NCBI RefSeq assembly: GCF_020097835.1
Contig: NZ_CP083666.1
Location: 186,001-250,000, forward strand
Length of the DNA stretch: 64,000 nt
Source of the DNA: Haloprofundus halobius
Lineage (GTDB): Archaea; Halobacteriota; Halobacteria; Halobacteriales; Haloferacaceae
Direction: 5' to 3'
This document shows, piece by piece, positions 17,101-23,856 of the stretch. Below the pieces are notes generated by a model. The model searched no databases and was not told the origin of the DNA. It saw nothing but the letters and a program-made list of their open reading frames with translations. Positions within the stretch are counted from its first letter, which is position 1, and every line of letters begins with the position of its first letter. The translations under genes and the position numbers were made by a program.

Positions 17101-17408
17101 AGACGTTCCTCCCGTTCCACTGGGGCGGTATCTGGCGCGGCAAGAGCCTGGAGGAACGCTACCCCGACGGGACGGTGCCGTTCGCGCTGGGTGACAGCGT
17201 GAACCTCATCACGTCGAAGGGGTACGACGTCGAAACGCAGATGCAGGAGACGAAGGCGGCGATGGTGAAAGTACGGCCGGCGACGCAGGAGCTCGTCGAC
17301 GAACTCAACATGGACGTCGACCTGTCGTCGCTGGAGTTCCCGCAGGACCGCGACAACGTCGGGACGCAGAAGGACTTCGACGTCCGTGACTCGAAAACAG
17401 TCCAATAA
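14163..17408 (+). CDS. fdhA: Formate dehydrogenase catalytic subunit, Tat-exported
   Basis: 1081 residues, Mo/W-bisPGD oxidoreductase family. The twin-arginine leader DRRSFLKASALAGAVAL (residues 11-27) fixes ATG 14163 as the start. Residues C58, C61, C65 and C93 bind the [4Fe-4S] cluster. QARICHSTTVAGLANTWGYG carries Cys183-His184, the pair that in formate dehydrogenases binds the metal (Cys or Sec) and assists hydride removal; the VAGL...GAMTN context is specific for this enzyme class. The C-terminal domain covers about 890-1040. The length is close to E. coli FdnG. An exported enzyme with FdhB and cytochrome b genes downstream implies respiratory formate oxidation. An in-frame acidic stretch near 455-480 is probably a halophilic insertion. 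Confidence 0.92.
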   Translation: MSTEPVSLDLDRRSFLKASALAGAVALGGGGAGQALAQSEEGETDGADVEGELTKTICNFCAVGCGFRAERKGSAFAGQEPWHENPINNGSLCSKGAAIYGSEHSEKRLKHPLKKVDGEWQKISWSEAYDDISSELERIREEFGPDSVMWLGSAHHSNEEAYAFRKLASLYGTNNCDHQARICHSTTVAGLANTWGYGAMTNTINDYRNFDLNIIIGQNPAEAHPIAMQHILEGQRRGGTIASVDARFTKTSAHADSFYRIRPGTDVALMMGLIYYLREQGELDQEMLDGRVNGWPDIDRNLDQYDLETVADITWISQEQIQELGDLIIENKPNVQIEWAMGGTQHNNGTQNIRSYALASLASGTAARSGGGLQVMRGHANVQGATDLAVASHILPGYYSVSSAGSWQYWADVWTQSPYTSGSISFRELYDRYDLMERDMYARQDEYVNYGDSSDPDDSEAAGENEGEIDDSFPSERSMMFQNGLTVARWFDAALPQEQRLNETPIYQPNPVKAAFFWGHSANSISEMEKMRDGMDLLDLLVVVDVFPSLASVMADRSDGVIILPAASQYEHYRSLTNSHRSVQWSDPVRNPSHNTKPDLQIMQELAAELGFGDHFDWGTGPELYSGKSTYQDVLREINLGVRTIGYQQDPERLESQREYDWAFSTEDLKATQGPHKGEFWQLPWPCWGEGHPGTPIIWTDDLDPNEGGHDFRARWGTTAPTPEEWNEMTTPAEEYPLRSTFDQQGEEGLNLLRDSFDPDWWNGSGPIRGVPQYPGFTTTLPEDFENADAPNLPTRYALDPTKSVLDAARDMNERFDWADFDLDDYRPYDFKQPDPPTGRAKARAVAWNFLDPIPVHREPIESPRPDLVEQWPANGQQRNFYRLDQNNATVQEDATRKAAENGFDVIMTTGRQVEHQGGGSESRSNIFLADLQPHMYAEITPNMADELGVDGGDLVVVSTTDRGSVLVKARVTNRPNDRETFLPFHWGGIWRGKSLEERYPDGTVPFALGDSVNLITSKGYDVETQMQETKAAMVKVRPATQELVDELNMDVDLSSLEFPQDRDNVGTQKDFDVRDSKTVQ

Positions 17409-17417
17409 GGTGAGATA

Positions 17418-18092
17418 ATGTCGACAAACAACACGAACGAAGCGAAGATGTCACAGGGCGTCATGAGCGTCGGTGAGGACGCGCGAATCTTCCCCGACGT
17501 GGAGGCGTGTATCGACTGCGGCGGCTGCGTCGTCGCCTGCAAACGCACGTGGGACGTCCCGCGGGACGAACAGCGCATCAGCATCTCGACGATGCTCGAA
17601 GGAGAGGAGGCGGCGGCGGGGCTCAACGCCCACAGCGCGCGGGCGCTCAGACAGGGTCAGAACCCCGGCGAGACGAGCGTGCCGATGCAGTGTTACCACT
17701 GCGAGAACGCGCCCTGCGTCTCGGTCTGTCCGACCGACTCGCTGTTCAAGAAGGACAACGGCTTCGTCGAGGTCAGAGACGACCTCTGCGTCGGCTGCCA
17801 GTACTGCCTGTCGGCGTGTCCGTTCGGCGCGCCGCAGTTCCCCGACGCCGACGAGGGCGCGGCGAAACTGTTCGGCACCGGCGGCACGATGGATAAATGT
17901 ACGATGTGCGAGGAGCGCCAGGACGTCGGCAAAGGGCCCGCCTGCGCCGAGGAGTGTGCGACGGACGCCCTTCTCGTCGGCACCGCCGGTCAGATCGCCG
18001 AGGAACTCGACAAGCGCGGCAGCGCGTCGTTCTTCAACCAAGAGGCGATGGAGATAATCTTCGGTGCCGAGGACGCGGAGGCGTTCCAATGA
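17418..18092 (+). CDS. fdhB: Formate dehydrogenase iron-sulfur subunit
   Basis: 224 residues with sixteen Cys arranged for four [4Fe-4S] clusters: 31/34/37/41, 92/95/100/104, 124/127/130/134 and 161/164/176/180. This is the FdnH/NrfC/DmsB-type electron-transfer subunit that links the molybdenum site of FdhA to the membrane cytochrome. It has no signal peptide, so it probably leaves the cell as a complex with the Tat-borne FdhA. It starts 9 bases after fdhA and overlaps the next gene by ATGA. Internal ATGs at residues 11 and 16 are alternative starts. Confidence 0.92.
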   Translation: MSTNNTNEAKMSQGVMSVGEDARIFPDVEACIDCGGCVVACKRTWDVPRDEQRISISTMLEGEEAAAGLNAHSARALRQGQNPGETSVPMQCYHCENAPCVSVCPTDSLFKKDNGFVEVRDDLCVGCQYCLSACPFGAPQFPDADEGAAKLFGTGGTMDKCTMCEERQDVGKGPACAEECATDALLVGTAGQIAEELDKRGSASFFNQEAMEIIFGAEDAEAFQ

Positions 18093-18532
18093 GCCGCTCG
18101 CTGCCCGAGACGCGCGACTACAGCGGGTTGGCCATCGCCGTCAACGCGATTATCGCCCTGGTCGTCACCGCCGTCGTCGTCTGGTGGGTGTCCGGCTTCG
18201 CGTACAACGCCGAGGCGTTGTTCCGCGTCGGGCCGACCGTCGAGGGCGGCGGCATCGGGGCCGACTGGAGCGTCGGCAACACGATCCCGGCGCTGGACTT
18301 CCTCATCGCGTTCATCCACGCGGCGGACGTGCTGATGGGTATCTTCATCCTCGTCATGGTGTTCGTCCACTGGGGCGCGTTCCGCCGCCTCGCCTCGCGG
18401 ATGCGTCAACCCGGCGAGACGTCGCGGTACGACTCCGACGCGGACGCCGTCGCCGACGGCGGTCGAGCGGTCGAAAGCGGTGCCTCGGATTCCGGCGACG
18501 ACGCTTCCGACTCCGGAGGTGAGCATCGATGA
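18089..18532 (+). CDS. Small membrane protein of the formate dehydrogenase operon
   Basis: 147 residues. It has two TM helices (about 13-36 and 72-98), an acidic disordered C-terminus (Asp/Ser/Gly from about 115), and a His in each of IHAAD and FVHWG in the second helix region. Start and stop each overlap a neighbour by four bases (ATGA), so it is an obligate operon member between FdhB and cytochrome b. It may be an extra anchor or an assembly factor. I do not recognise a family outside haloarchaea. Confidence 0.75.
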   Translation: MSRSLPETRDYSGLAIAVNAIIALVVTAVVVWWVSGFAYNAEALFRVGPTVEGGGIGADWSVGNTIPALDFLIAFIHAADVLMGIFILVMVFVHWGAFRRLASRMRQPGETSRYDSDADAVADGGRAVESGASDSGDDASDSGGEHR

Positions 18533-19542
18533 CGAACTTGGACCACGGGAAGTTCACCCGGATGACGACGACGTTCCACACGCTGCTCGCGCTGGACGTG
18601 TTCATCCTGTTCTTCTCGGGCTACGGGCTGATGTTCAACGACGAACTCTGGTGGCTCGTCACGCTGATGGGCGGCAGCACCGGCGTGACGGCGGTTCACC
18701 GCATCGCGGGCCTCGGCCTCGTCGCGCTCATCGTCTTCTGGATGCTGATGATGCTGACGACGAGCACCGGCCGCGGCAACTTCCGTGAGATTCTGCTCGG
18801 TCCCGACGACGTCGCCGCCGCGATTCAGGACTTCAAGTTCGTCCTCGGGATGGCCGACGAGCGCCATCCGAACGCCCGGCAGTTCGCGGGCTACAAATCC
18901 GACGAGGTGCCGCTGCTTTCGTACATCGGCAAGGGCGTCGTCTACATCTTCTCCATCGAACTGACGCTGCTCACCATCTCGGGGCTGCTCATCTGGAGCA
19001 AGACCGGCGTGATGCAGTACTTCGCGACGAAGACGGCGGCGATGGCGTTCGTCGTCTTCCACGGCCTGCTCGGCGTCATCATGCTGATGGGCGTGATGTT
19101 CCACATCTTCGAGCACGGCTTCCATCCGGCCTTTTACCCCGTCGAGGTGAAGGCGTTCATCCCACGGAAACTGATTCCCGAGGAGCACGCCGACACCGAG
19201 CACGACTCGACGGGTATCAGCCAGCTCACCCTCGCGCCGTCGTGGGGGTGGGCGACGAACGTCATGGGCGTGCTCACCGTCATCGGCATCGTGAGCGTCC
19301 TCGTGGGCAGTATCTTCGACGAGGGCTACCCCGTCCCGCGCGAACTCGCCGTCGGCGGCGGACCGACCGACCTGCTTCTGACCGTCGGCATCAACGTCGG
19401 CATCCTCGTGCTGTTCATCGGAATGGCGCTGCAGATGTACGGCAACCTGATGCGCGTCCGCTGGCAGAAGCAGTTGGAGGCGGAGGCGCGCGCGACGACC
19501 GCCACGGACGGTGGGCAGGTGGACCACCCGAACGACGACTAG
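18529..19542 (+). CDS. Formate dehydrogenase cytochrome b subunit (FdnI/FdoI type)
   Basis: 337 residues. Four or more TM helices carry His residues placed as for a di-heme b-type cytochrome: FHTLLALDVFILFFSG (helix 1), AVHRIAGLGLVALIVFW (helix 2), and FVVFHGLLGVIMLMGVMFHIFEHG (helix 4). The loop FKFVLGMADERHPNARQFAGYKSDE is typical of the prokaryotic cytochrome b561 / Ni-hydrogenase-type subunits. Two further helices at the C-terminus (about 238-257 and 283-302) exceed the usual four. It should take electrons from FdhB and reduce quinone in the membrane. Confidence 0.88.
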   Translation: MTNLDHGKFTRMTTTFHTLLALDVFILFFSGYGLMFNDELWWLVTLMGGSTGVTAVHRIAGLGLVALIVFWMLMMLTTSTGRGNFREILLGPDDVAAAIQDFKFVLGMADERHPNARQFAGYKSDEVPLLSYIGKGVVYIFSIELTLLTISGLLIWSKTGVMQYFATKTAAMAFVVFHGLLGVIMLMGVMFHIFEHGFHPAFYPVEVKAFIPRKLIPEEHADTEHDSTGISQLTLAPSWGWATNVMGVLTVIGIVSVLVGSIFDEGYPVPRELAVGGGPTDLLLTVGINVGILVLFIGMALQMYGNLMRVRWQKQLEAEARATTATDGGQVDHPNDD

Positions 19543-19546
19543 CGAC

Positions 19547-19587
19547 CTTTTGCGCTGCGGGCCGCCTTCGGCGGCCCTCGGCAAAAG
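19547..19587. terminator. Compound inverted repeat after the formate dehydrogenase operon
   Basis: Outer arms CTTTTGC (19547-19553) and GCAAAAG (19581-19587) enclose an inner perfect hairpin GGGCCGCC-TTC-GGCGGCCC (19559-19577). It begins within five bases of the cytochrome b stop codon, which suggests a transcript-end or mRNA-stability element. Its base composition is palindromic overall, so it would fold on either strand. Confidence 0.5.
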
Positions 19588-19591
19588 CTCT

Positions 19592-19723
19592 CTTCGCGGC
19601 TTCGCCGCGAAGGCTTAGCAGACGCGAAGCGTCTGCTCTCGGACCAAAAGCACTCCTCCCTCGCTTCAGCGGCGAAGCCGCCTTCCGTTCGGTCGTCGGC
19701 CGAGAATCGCGAAGCGATTCTCG
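19592..19723. repeat. Cluster of GAA/TTC triloop mini-hairpins
   Basis: Four further hairpins share a three-base GAA (or TTC) loop: CTTCGCGGC-TTC-GCCGCGAAG (19592-19612), AGCAGACGC-GAA-GCGTCTGCT (19617-19637), GCGGC-GAA-GCCGC (19669-19681) and CGAGAATCGC-GAA-GCGATTCTCG (19701-19723). Arm sequences differ but each core is GCGAAGC or its complement. The 256-base spacer (19543-19799) contains no plausible gene. See findings. Confidence 0.7.
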
Positions 19724-19799
19724 TACAATAAGGAGCGAAACGCGGCTGCTCAATAGCTAACCTACGTACTTTGTTTACCTGCTATCGTTCACGACCGAC

Positions 19800-19997
19800 T
19801 CACTCCTCGTGGCTCGCCTTCGGCGTCAACCGTCGAAAGACGCGGAGGAACGGTTTGAGGAGAACCACCGCCGAGAACAGGAAGGCGAGAAGCGCCCCGC
19901 CGTCGGAGACGCCGAACGTCATCGCGCCGAGCGCGACGGCCCCCGCAGCGACGAGATATATCCAGAACGCGACGACGACGGGGACGTACCCGTGCAT
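19800..19997 (-). CDS. Small two-TM membrane protein
   Basis: 65 residues from ATG 19997; a GTG at 20018 would add seven residues. Two hydrophobic helices (about 4-23 VPVVVAFWIYLVAAGAVALG and 31-49 GALLAFLFSAVVLL) are followed by a basic tail FLRVFRRLTPKASHEE, so the C-terminus should be cytoplasmic. Isolated gene, function unknown. Confidence 0.6.
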   Translation of the reverse strand: MHGYVPVVVAFWIYLVAAGAVALGAMTFGVSDGGALLAFLFSAVVLLKPFLRVFRRLTPKASHEE

Positions 19998-20099
19998 CGG
20001 GGAGGGAGTTTGATACACGGTCGAGCGTTCTCTCAGTCTATAATGAGCTTTTTGCCCGCGCTGTCCGCGTAATTCACTCGGTACGTGGTGTGTCCACGC

Positions 20100-20501
20100 T
20101 CACGCCGAGAGCAGTTCCGCGCCCTCGGTGGAGAGTTCGACCGTCACGTCCTGTCTGGTGTGCTGGCTAATCTGGTCGATGTTCCGCGTCAGCACTTCGA
20201 GGACGTCCTTCGGTTCGGGGTAGACGAGCATGTTCCCGTCGTCGTCCTCCATCACGAGTTGGGTGTCCGAGAGCGAAATCTGGTCGTTCTCGATGCGGGC
20301 GACGATGGCGCGCAGTTCCTCTGCGCCGCCGGGGTCACCCTCCTCGACCATCGTCACGTACAGCGAGTCGAGACCGATGAGGTCCTTGTACTCGCGGACG
20401 CGGCGGGCGCAGCGCACCATGTCCTTCGTGACGGCCGTCTTCTGGGGGTTGCCGTGCTCGCCCTCGAAACAGTGCTTACACACCCGGAGTTCCATCCGCA
20501 T
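20100..20501 (-). CDS. Hypothetical protein with N-terminal CxxC
   Basis: 133 residues, soluble. A single CKHC pair near the N-terminus with nearby His could bind one metal or act as a redox pair. It is followed by a helical, acidic body with ENDQISLSDTQLVMEDDDGNMLVYPEP in the centre. ATG codons at 20501 and 20495 are both possible. It is divergent from the single-TM gene at 20609 across an AT-rich spacer. I do not recognise the family. Confidence 0.7.
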   Translation of the reverse strand: MRMELRVCKHCFEGEHGNPQKTAVTKDMVRCARRVREYKDLIGLDSLYVTMVEEGDPGGAEELRAIVARIENDQISLSDTQLVMEDDDGNMLVYPEPKDVLEVLTRNIDQISQHTRQDVTVELSTEGAELLSA

Positions 20502-20608
20502 ACTTCACCTCTACCACCGACTCCGATATATGTTGCCACGGCGGCGATTCGCAGTCCGGACCCCGCCGTCCCTACCGCTTTTGTAGTTCGCGTGCGAATT
20601 ATTAGCAT

Positions 20609-20812
20609 ATGGCTGGGATGCTGAATACGGTGTACGTCGTGGCGGTGCTGCTCGTCGCAATCGGCGGTGTCGGCGGCGTGATGTGGCTGACGAGAGACTC
20701 CGCCCCGGATCCGCGCACGTCGTCGACTCGGGTTCGGAACGCCGCGAACGCGCTTATCGTCGCCGCAATCGGGATATTCCTGGTTGCGATGGCGGCGAGT
20801 CTCCTGCTGTGA
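20609..20812 (+). CDS. Small membrane protein upstream of SAMP1
   Basis: 67 residues with two TM helices (about 5-27 and 47-66) joined by a short loop RDSAPDPRTSSTRVRNAAN. An AT-rich GCGAATTATTAGCAT box lies immediately upstream (20593-20608). It ends 77 bases before samp1 on the same strand and may or may not be in the same transcript. Function unknown. Confidence 0.65.
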   Translation: MAGMLNTVYVVAVLLVAIGGVGGVMWLTRDSAPDPRTSSTRVRNAANALIVAAIGIFLVAMAASLLL

Positions 20813-20889
20813 CGCCGCCGGACGCGACGCTCAGGGACGCGAATCACCCCTCTGCACACCTTTTTACCGACTCCACCCCTTCTGCGACC

Positions 20890-21168
20890 ATGCAACTCGA
20901 ACTGCGGTTCTTCGCGACGTTTCGCGAGGCCGTCGGACAGAAGACCATCGAGCGGGAGTTCGACGAGGGTCTCGCCGTCGGCGACGTGCTCTCGACGCTC
21001 GAAGCGGAGTTCGACGGACTCGAGGGCCAGTTGCTCGAAGACGGCGGCCTCAGACCGCAGATAAACGTGCTGAAGAACGGCCGCGAGGTGCTACACATGG
21101 AGGGCATCGAGACGACGATGGAAGACGGGGACACGCTGAGCGTCTTCCCGCCGGTCGCGGGTGGCTGA
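20890..21168 (+). CDS. samp1: SAMP1/MoaD ubiquitin-like sulfur carrier and modifier
   Basis: 92 residues. A beta-grasp protein ending in VFPPVAGG: the C-terminal Gly-Gly is adenylated by an E1-like enzyme and then used either as a thiocarboxylate in molybdopterin synthesis (MoaD role) or as a protein tag (SAMP1 role, established in Haloferax volcanii). The start MQLELRFFATFREAVGQK is typical of the MoaD family. It heads a tight set of three genes, with the next ATG one base after its stop. It could supply sulfur for the Mo/W enzymes elsewhere in the window. Confidence 0.92.
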   Translation: MQLELRFFATFREAVGQKTIEREFDEGLAVGDVLSTLEAEFDGLEGQLLEDGGLRPQINVLKNGREVLHMEGIETTMEDGDTLSVFPPVAGG

Positions 21169-21169
21169 G

Positions 21170-21448
21170 ATGAGCGACGCTACCGGAGACACGAAGACGG
21201 TCGAGAAGTCGTTCCGCGGTATCACCGAACGCCTCGCCGCCCACTACCTGACGAATCTCGGCGGCGAGCGCGTCGGAGACGACCGCGTCGTCGGCGACGA
21301 CTGGGAGGCGACCCTCTCGTCGGAGACAGTCGACGTCGGGCCGACCCTCGACATCACCGAAGTGACACTCGTCTTCGAGGGCGACGCCGAGACGCTCGAC
21401 CCGCTGATAACGCAGTTCTCACAGAAAGCGATGCGCGCCGGTGGGTGA
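21170..21448 (+). CDS. Hypothetical protein co-transcribed with SAMP1
   Basis: 92 residues from ATG 21170, one base after the SAMP1 stop; the frame is open slightly earlier. It is alpha/beta with alternating hydrophobics near the end (LDITEVTLVFEGDAETLDPLITQFSQKAMRAGG). The tail also ends Gly-Gly, which may be coincidence but recalls SAMP proteins. No named family is recognised. The coupling suggests a role linked to molybdopterin sulfuration or sampylation, which is inference. Confidence 0.75.
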   Translation: MSDATGDTKTVEKSFRGITERLAAHYLTNLGGERVGDDRVVGDDWEATLSSETVDVGPTLDITEVTLVFEGDAETLDPLITQFSQKAMRAGG

Positions 21449-21449
21449 G

Positions 21450-21881
21450 ATGTCCGACTCTCCCGGTAGTGGCGAGCGTGACTCCGAGGAACCCACCGGC
21501 GACGCCGAGTCGGCGGTCGTCGACATCGAAGACGTTCCCATCGAGGGCCAAATCATGCTCGTCGCGGGCACGAAAGCGAGTATCCCGCCGGAACGCCTTC
21601 CGGACCTTCTCACACGAGCGCAGCCGGACCTCGGCGGTCGGATAGACGACTACCGTCGGCGCTACGAACTCGTCGCCGAAACCGGCGAGTACGCCGCTTT
21701 CTTCGTGCCGACCGGTCACTGGGCCGAGGTCGGCGAGCGACTCGGATTCGACGAGCGGGAGGCCGACGCGCTCCGGCGAACCCACGAGGAGCAGTTGCGT
21801 CGGTTCGGCCGGCGCAGCGACCGACGAGAGGAGTTCGACTCGGCGCTCGAAATCAGAGAAGCCGCAGTTATCGGCCTGTAG
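21450..21881 (+). CDS. Hypothetical protein, third gene of the SAMP1 operon
   Basis: 143 residues. A disordered acidic N-terminus (about 1-30) precedes a small folded domain (IMLVAGTKASIPPERLPDLL, later FFVPTGHWAEVGERLGFDEREADALRRTHEEQ). Start ATG 21450 is one base after the previous stop, the same spacing as between SAMP1 and the second gene. Converges with the S9 peptidase gene. Family not recognised. Confidence 0.7.
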   Translation: MSDSPGSGERDSEEPTGDAESAVVDIEDVPIEGQIMLVAGTKASIPPERLPDLLTRAQPDLGGRIDDYRRRYELVAETGEYAAFFVPTGHWAEVGERLGFDEREADALRRTHEEQLRRFGRRSDRREEFDSALEIREAAVIGL

Positions 21882-21899
21882 CCGCCGAGACTCGACCGC

Positions 21900-23729
21900 T
21901 CAGAGTCGTCGGTCGAGGTAGTCGCCGACGGACGAGTACGCCCGCACCTTCTGGTCGATGTCGGTGGAGCCGTGCCCTTCCTCGCCCAACTCCGTGTACT
22001 CGAACTCCCCGTCCTCGCCCTCGGCCCACCCACGCTCTCTCAGCGCGTCGCGGAAGACGCGCGCCTGCGAAATCGGGCAGCGAACGTCGTTGACGCCGTG
22101 GACGATGTACAGCGGCGGTTCCGCCTTCTCGACGTGCTCGATGGCGCTGCGGTCGCGCCAGAGTTCGTAGTCCTCCTCGGGGTCGCCCATCTGCGTCTCC
22201 AGGAACGTCCGGTAGTGCGGCATCGCCTCCTCGTGCATCAGATGCAGGTCGGTGATACCGACCCACGCGACGCCCGTCTTCCAGAGGTCGGGGCGCTGGA
22301 CGAGTTGCATGAACGTCGAGTAACCGCCGTAGGAACCGCCGAAGACGGCCAGTCGGTCGCCGTCGACCCACTCTTTGTCGGCCAGCCATCGCGCACCTGC
22401 GGCGACGTCTTCCTGTTCTAGCCCGCCCCAGTCGCCGTGGATCGCGTTCTTGAACTCTCGACCGCGGCCGATAGAGCCGCGGTAGTTCGGGAGAAGAACG
22501 GTGTACCCCTTCGCGGCGAGGAACTGCGCGTAGAGGTTGAACGCCTTCGACGACCACGAGTGCGGCCCGCCGTGGACCATCACGACGGCGGGCGAGGGTT
22601 CGGTTCCGGCGCCGGTCCCGCGGGCGTCGTACAGCAGCGCGCCGACGTCGAGGCCGTCGGTCGACTCGTAGGTGACGTACTGGGCATCGACGAACGCCTC
22701 GGGGTCGATGTCCCCGTAGTCGGGTTCGACGAGCGTTTCGGACGCGTGCCCGTCGAGGTCGTACGCCAGAAGCGTCGGCCGCGTCGTGGGCGTCGTGTGC
22801 GTGACCAGAAGCGTTCCGTCGTCGGCGACGGACGAGCCCACGTTGGAGACGCCCTCCGACAGGTCGAACTCCTCGCTCTCGCCGGTTTCGAGGTCGTAGA
22901 CGACCGGGAGCGTTCCGGCCTCGCGCATCCGCGTGACGACGACCCGGTCGCCGTCGGGGCCGAAGGTGACGGCGGACTCCTCGTACGCGCCGTCGCCGAG
23001 CCACGTGGCTTCATTCGAGTTGAGGTCGTAGACGCCGACGCGGCCGAGGTCCTCGCTGTTGTCGGTGACGAGCACCGCGTCGCCGTCGGGGTGCCAGTCG
23101 AACGGGCCGACCTCCGTGCCGACGGTGCCGACGTCGAGTTTCCGCTTCTCGCTGCCGTCGGCGTTCATCACGTAGGCGTCGTAGTTCTCCAGGTTCTCCG
23201 TCTCGTTGGCAGCGTAGGCGACTCGGTCGCCCTCGGGCGAGAACGAGGCGAGCGCGACCGGGAAGGCGTACTCGGTCAGTTGCTCGGTCTCGCCGGACTC
23301 GGTGTCGTAGCGGTAGACGTTCATCTGCTCGTTTTGGTCGCTTCTGTACAGCAGGAACCGACCGTCCTCCGTCACGTCTTCGAGGATCGCCTGGCCGTCG
23401 ACTTCGACGACCGGTTCGACCGACTGCATCTCCCCGTCGGCTCCGAGTTCGACGGCGTGGATGTCGTTCTGCTCGTCGCCGTCTGCGTCGAGGTGGAAGA
23501 AGACGCGCTCACCGGTAGCGTCCCACGCCACCGGCCAGCGGGCGTTTCGCGGCACTTCGCCGTCGGTGACGCGGTGTCGGTCGCCGCTCTCGACGTCGAC
23601 GAGGTGGAGTTCGTTTCGTCCAGTCTCGTCGTAGTACAGCGCCACCCGGTCGCCCTCGGGCGACAGTTTCGGGTGGTGAAAGGAGGGCAGGCGCGCGAGG
23701 TCCATCGGTGTGAGCGTGTCGTCTGTCAT
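21900..23729 (-). CDS. S9-family serine peptidase (acylaminoacyl/prolyl oligopeptidase type)
   Basis: 609 residues. The N-terminal ~350 residues form a beta-propeller of WD40/TolB-like blades (repeated PEGDRVA, WHPDGDAV, FGPDGDRV). The C-terminal alpha/beta-hydrolase has the nucleophile in GGSYGGY (Ser466), Asp548 in GVNDVRCP and His586 in EEGHGST, with the oxyanion segment MVHGGPHSW. The propeller restricts entry, so substrates are probably short peptides in the cytoplasm; no signal peptide is visible. The gene stands alone, divergent from azlC. The exact specificity (dipeptidyl, acylaminoacyl or oligopeptidase) cannot be read from sequence. Confidence 0.9.
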   Translation of the reverse strand: MTDDTLTPMDLARLPSFHHPKLSPEGDRVALYYDETGRNELHLVDVESGDRHRVTDGEVPRNARWPVAWDATGERVFFHLDADGDEQNDIHAVELGADGEMQSVEPVVEVDGQAILEDVTEDGRFLLYRSDQNEQMNVYRYDTESGETEQLTEYAFPVALASFSPEGDRVAYAANETENLENYDAYVMNADGSEKRKLDVGTVGTEVGPFDWHPDGDAVLVTDNSEDLGRVGVYDLNSNEATWLGDGAYEESAVTFGPDGDRVVVTRMREAGTLPVVYDLETGESEEFDLSEGVSNVGSSVADDGTLLVTHTTPTTRPTLLAYDLDGHASETLVEPDYGDIDPEAFVDAQYVTYESTDGLDVGALLYDARGTGAGTEPSPAVVMVHGGPHSWSSKAFNLYAQFLAAKGYTVLLPNYRGSIGRGREFKNAIHGDWGGLEQEDVAAGARWLADKEWVDGDRLAVFGGSYGGYSTFMQLVQRPDLWKTGVAWVGITDLHLMHEEAMPHYRTFLETQMGDPEEDYELWRDRSAIEHVEKAEPPLYIVHGVNDVRCPISQARVFRDALRERGWAEGEDGEFEYTELGEEGHGSTDIDQKVRAYSSVGDYLDRRL

Positions 23730-23856
23730 CGACGTTCACATCACGGTGAGTCCTCCGATAAGGGTTTCCCGAAGCGTGATTCACTAACTTTTCTGAGAGG
23801 TCTCTCGCGATTGCCGGATAGACAGGGGTTTCCCGTCGGCTGTTCCGAGAGTCTGC

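Noticed and set aside
19543-19799. Possible MITE or insertion sequence remnant
   Set aside because: Hairpins have unrelated arms, no terminal inverted repeats or target duplication are visible, and there is no transposase fragment.
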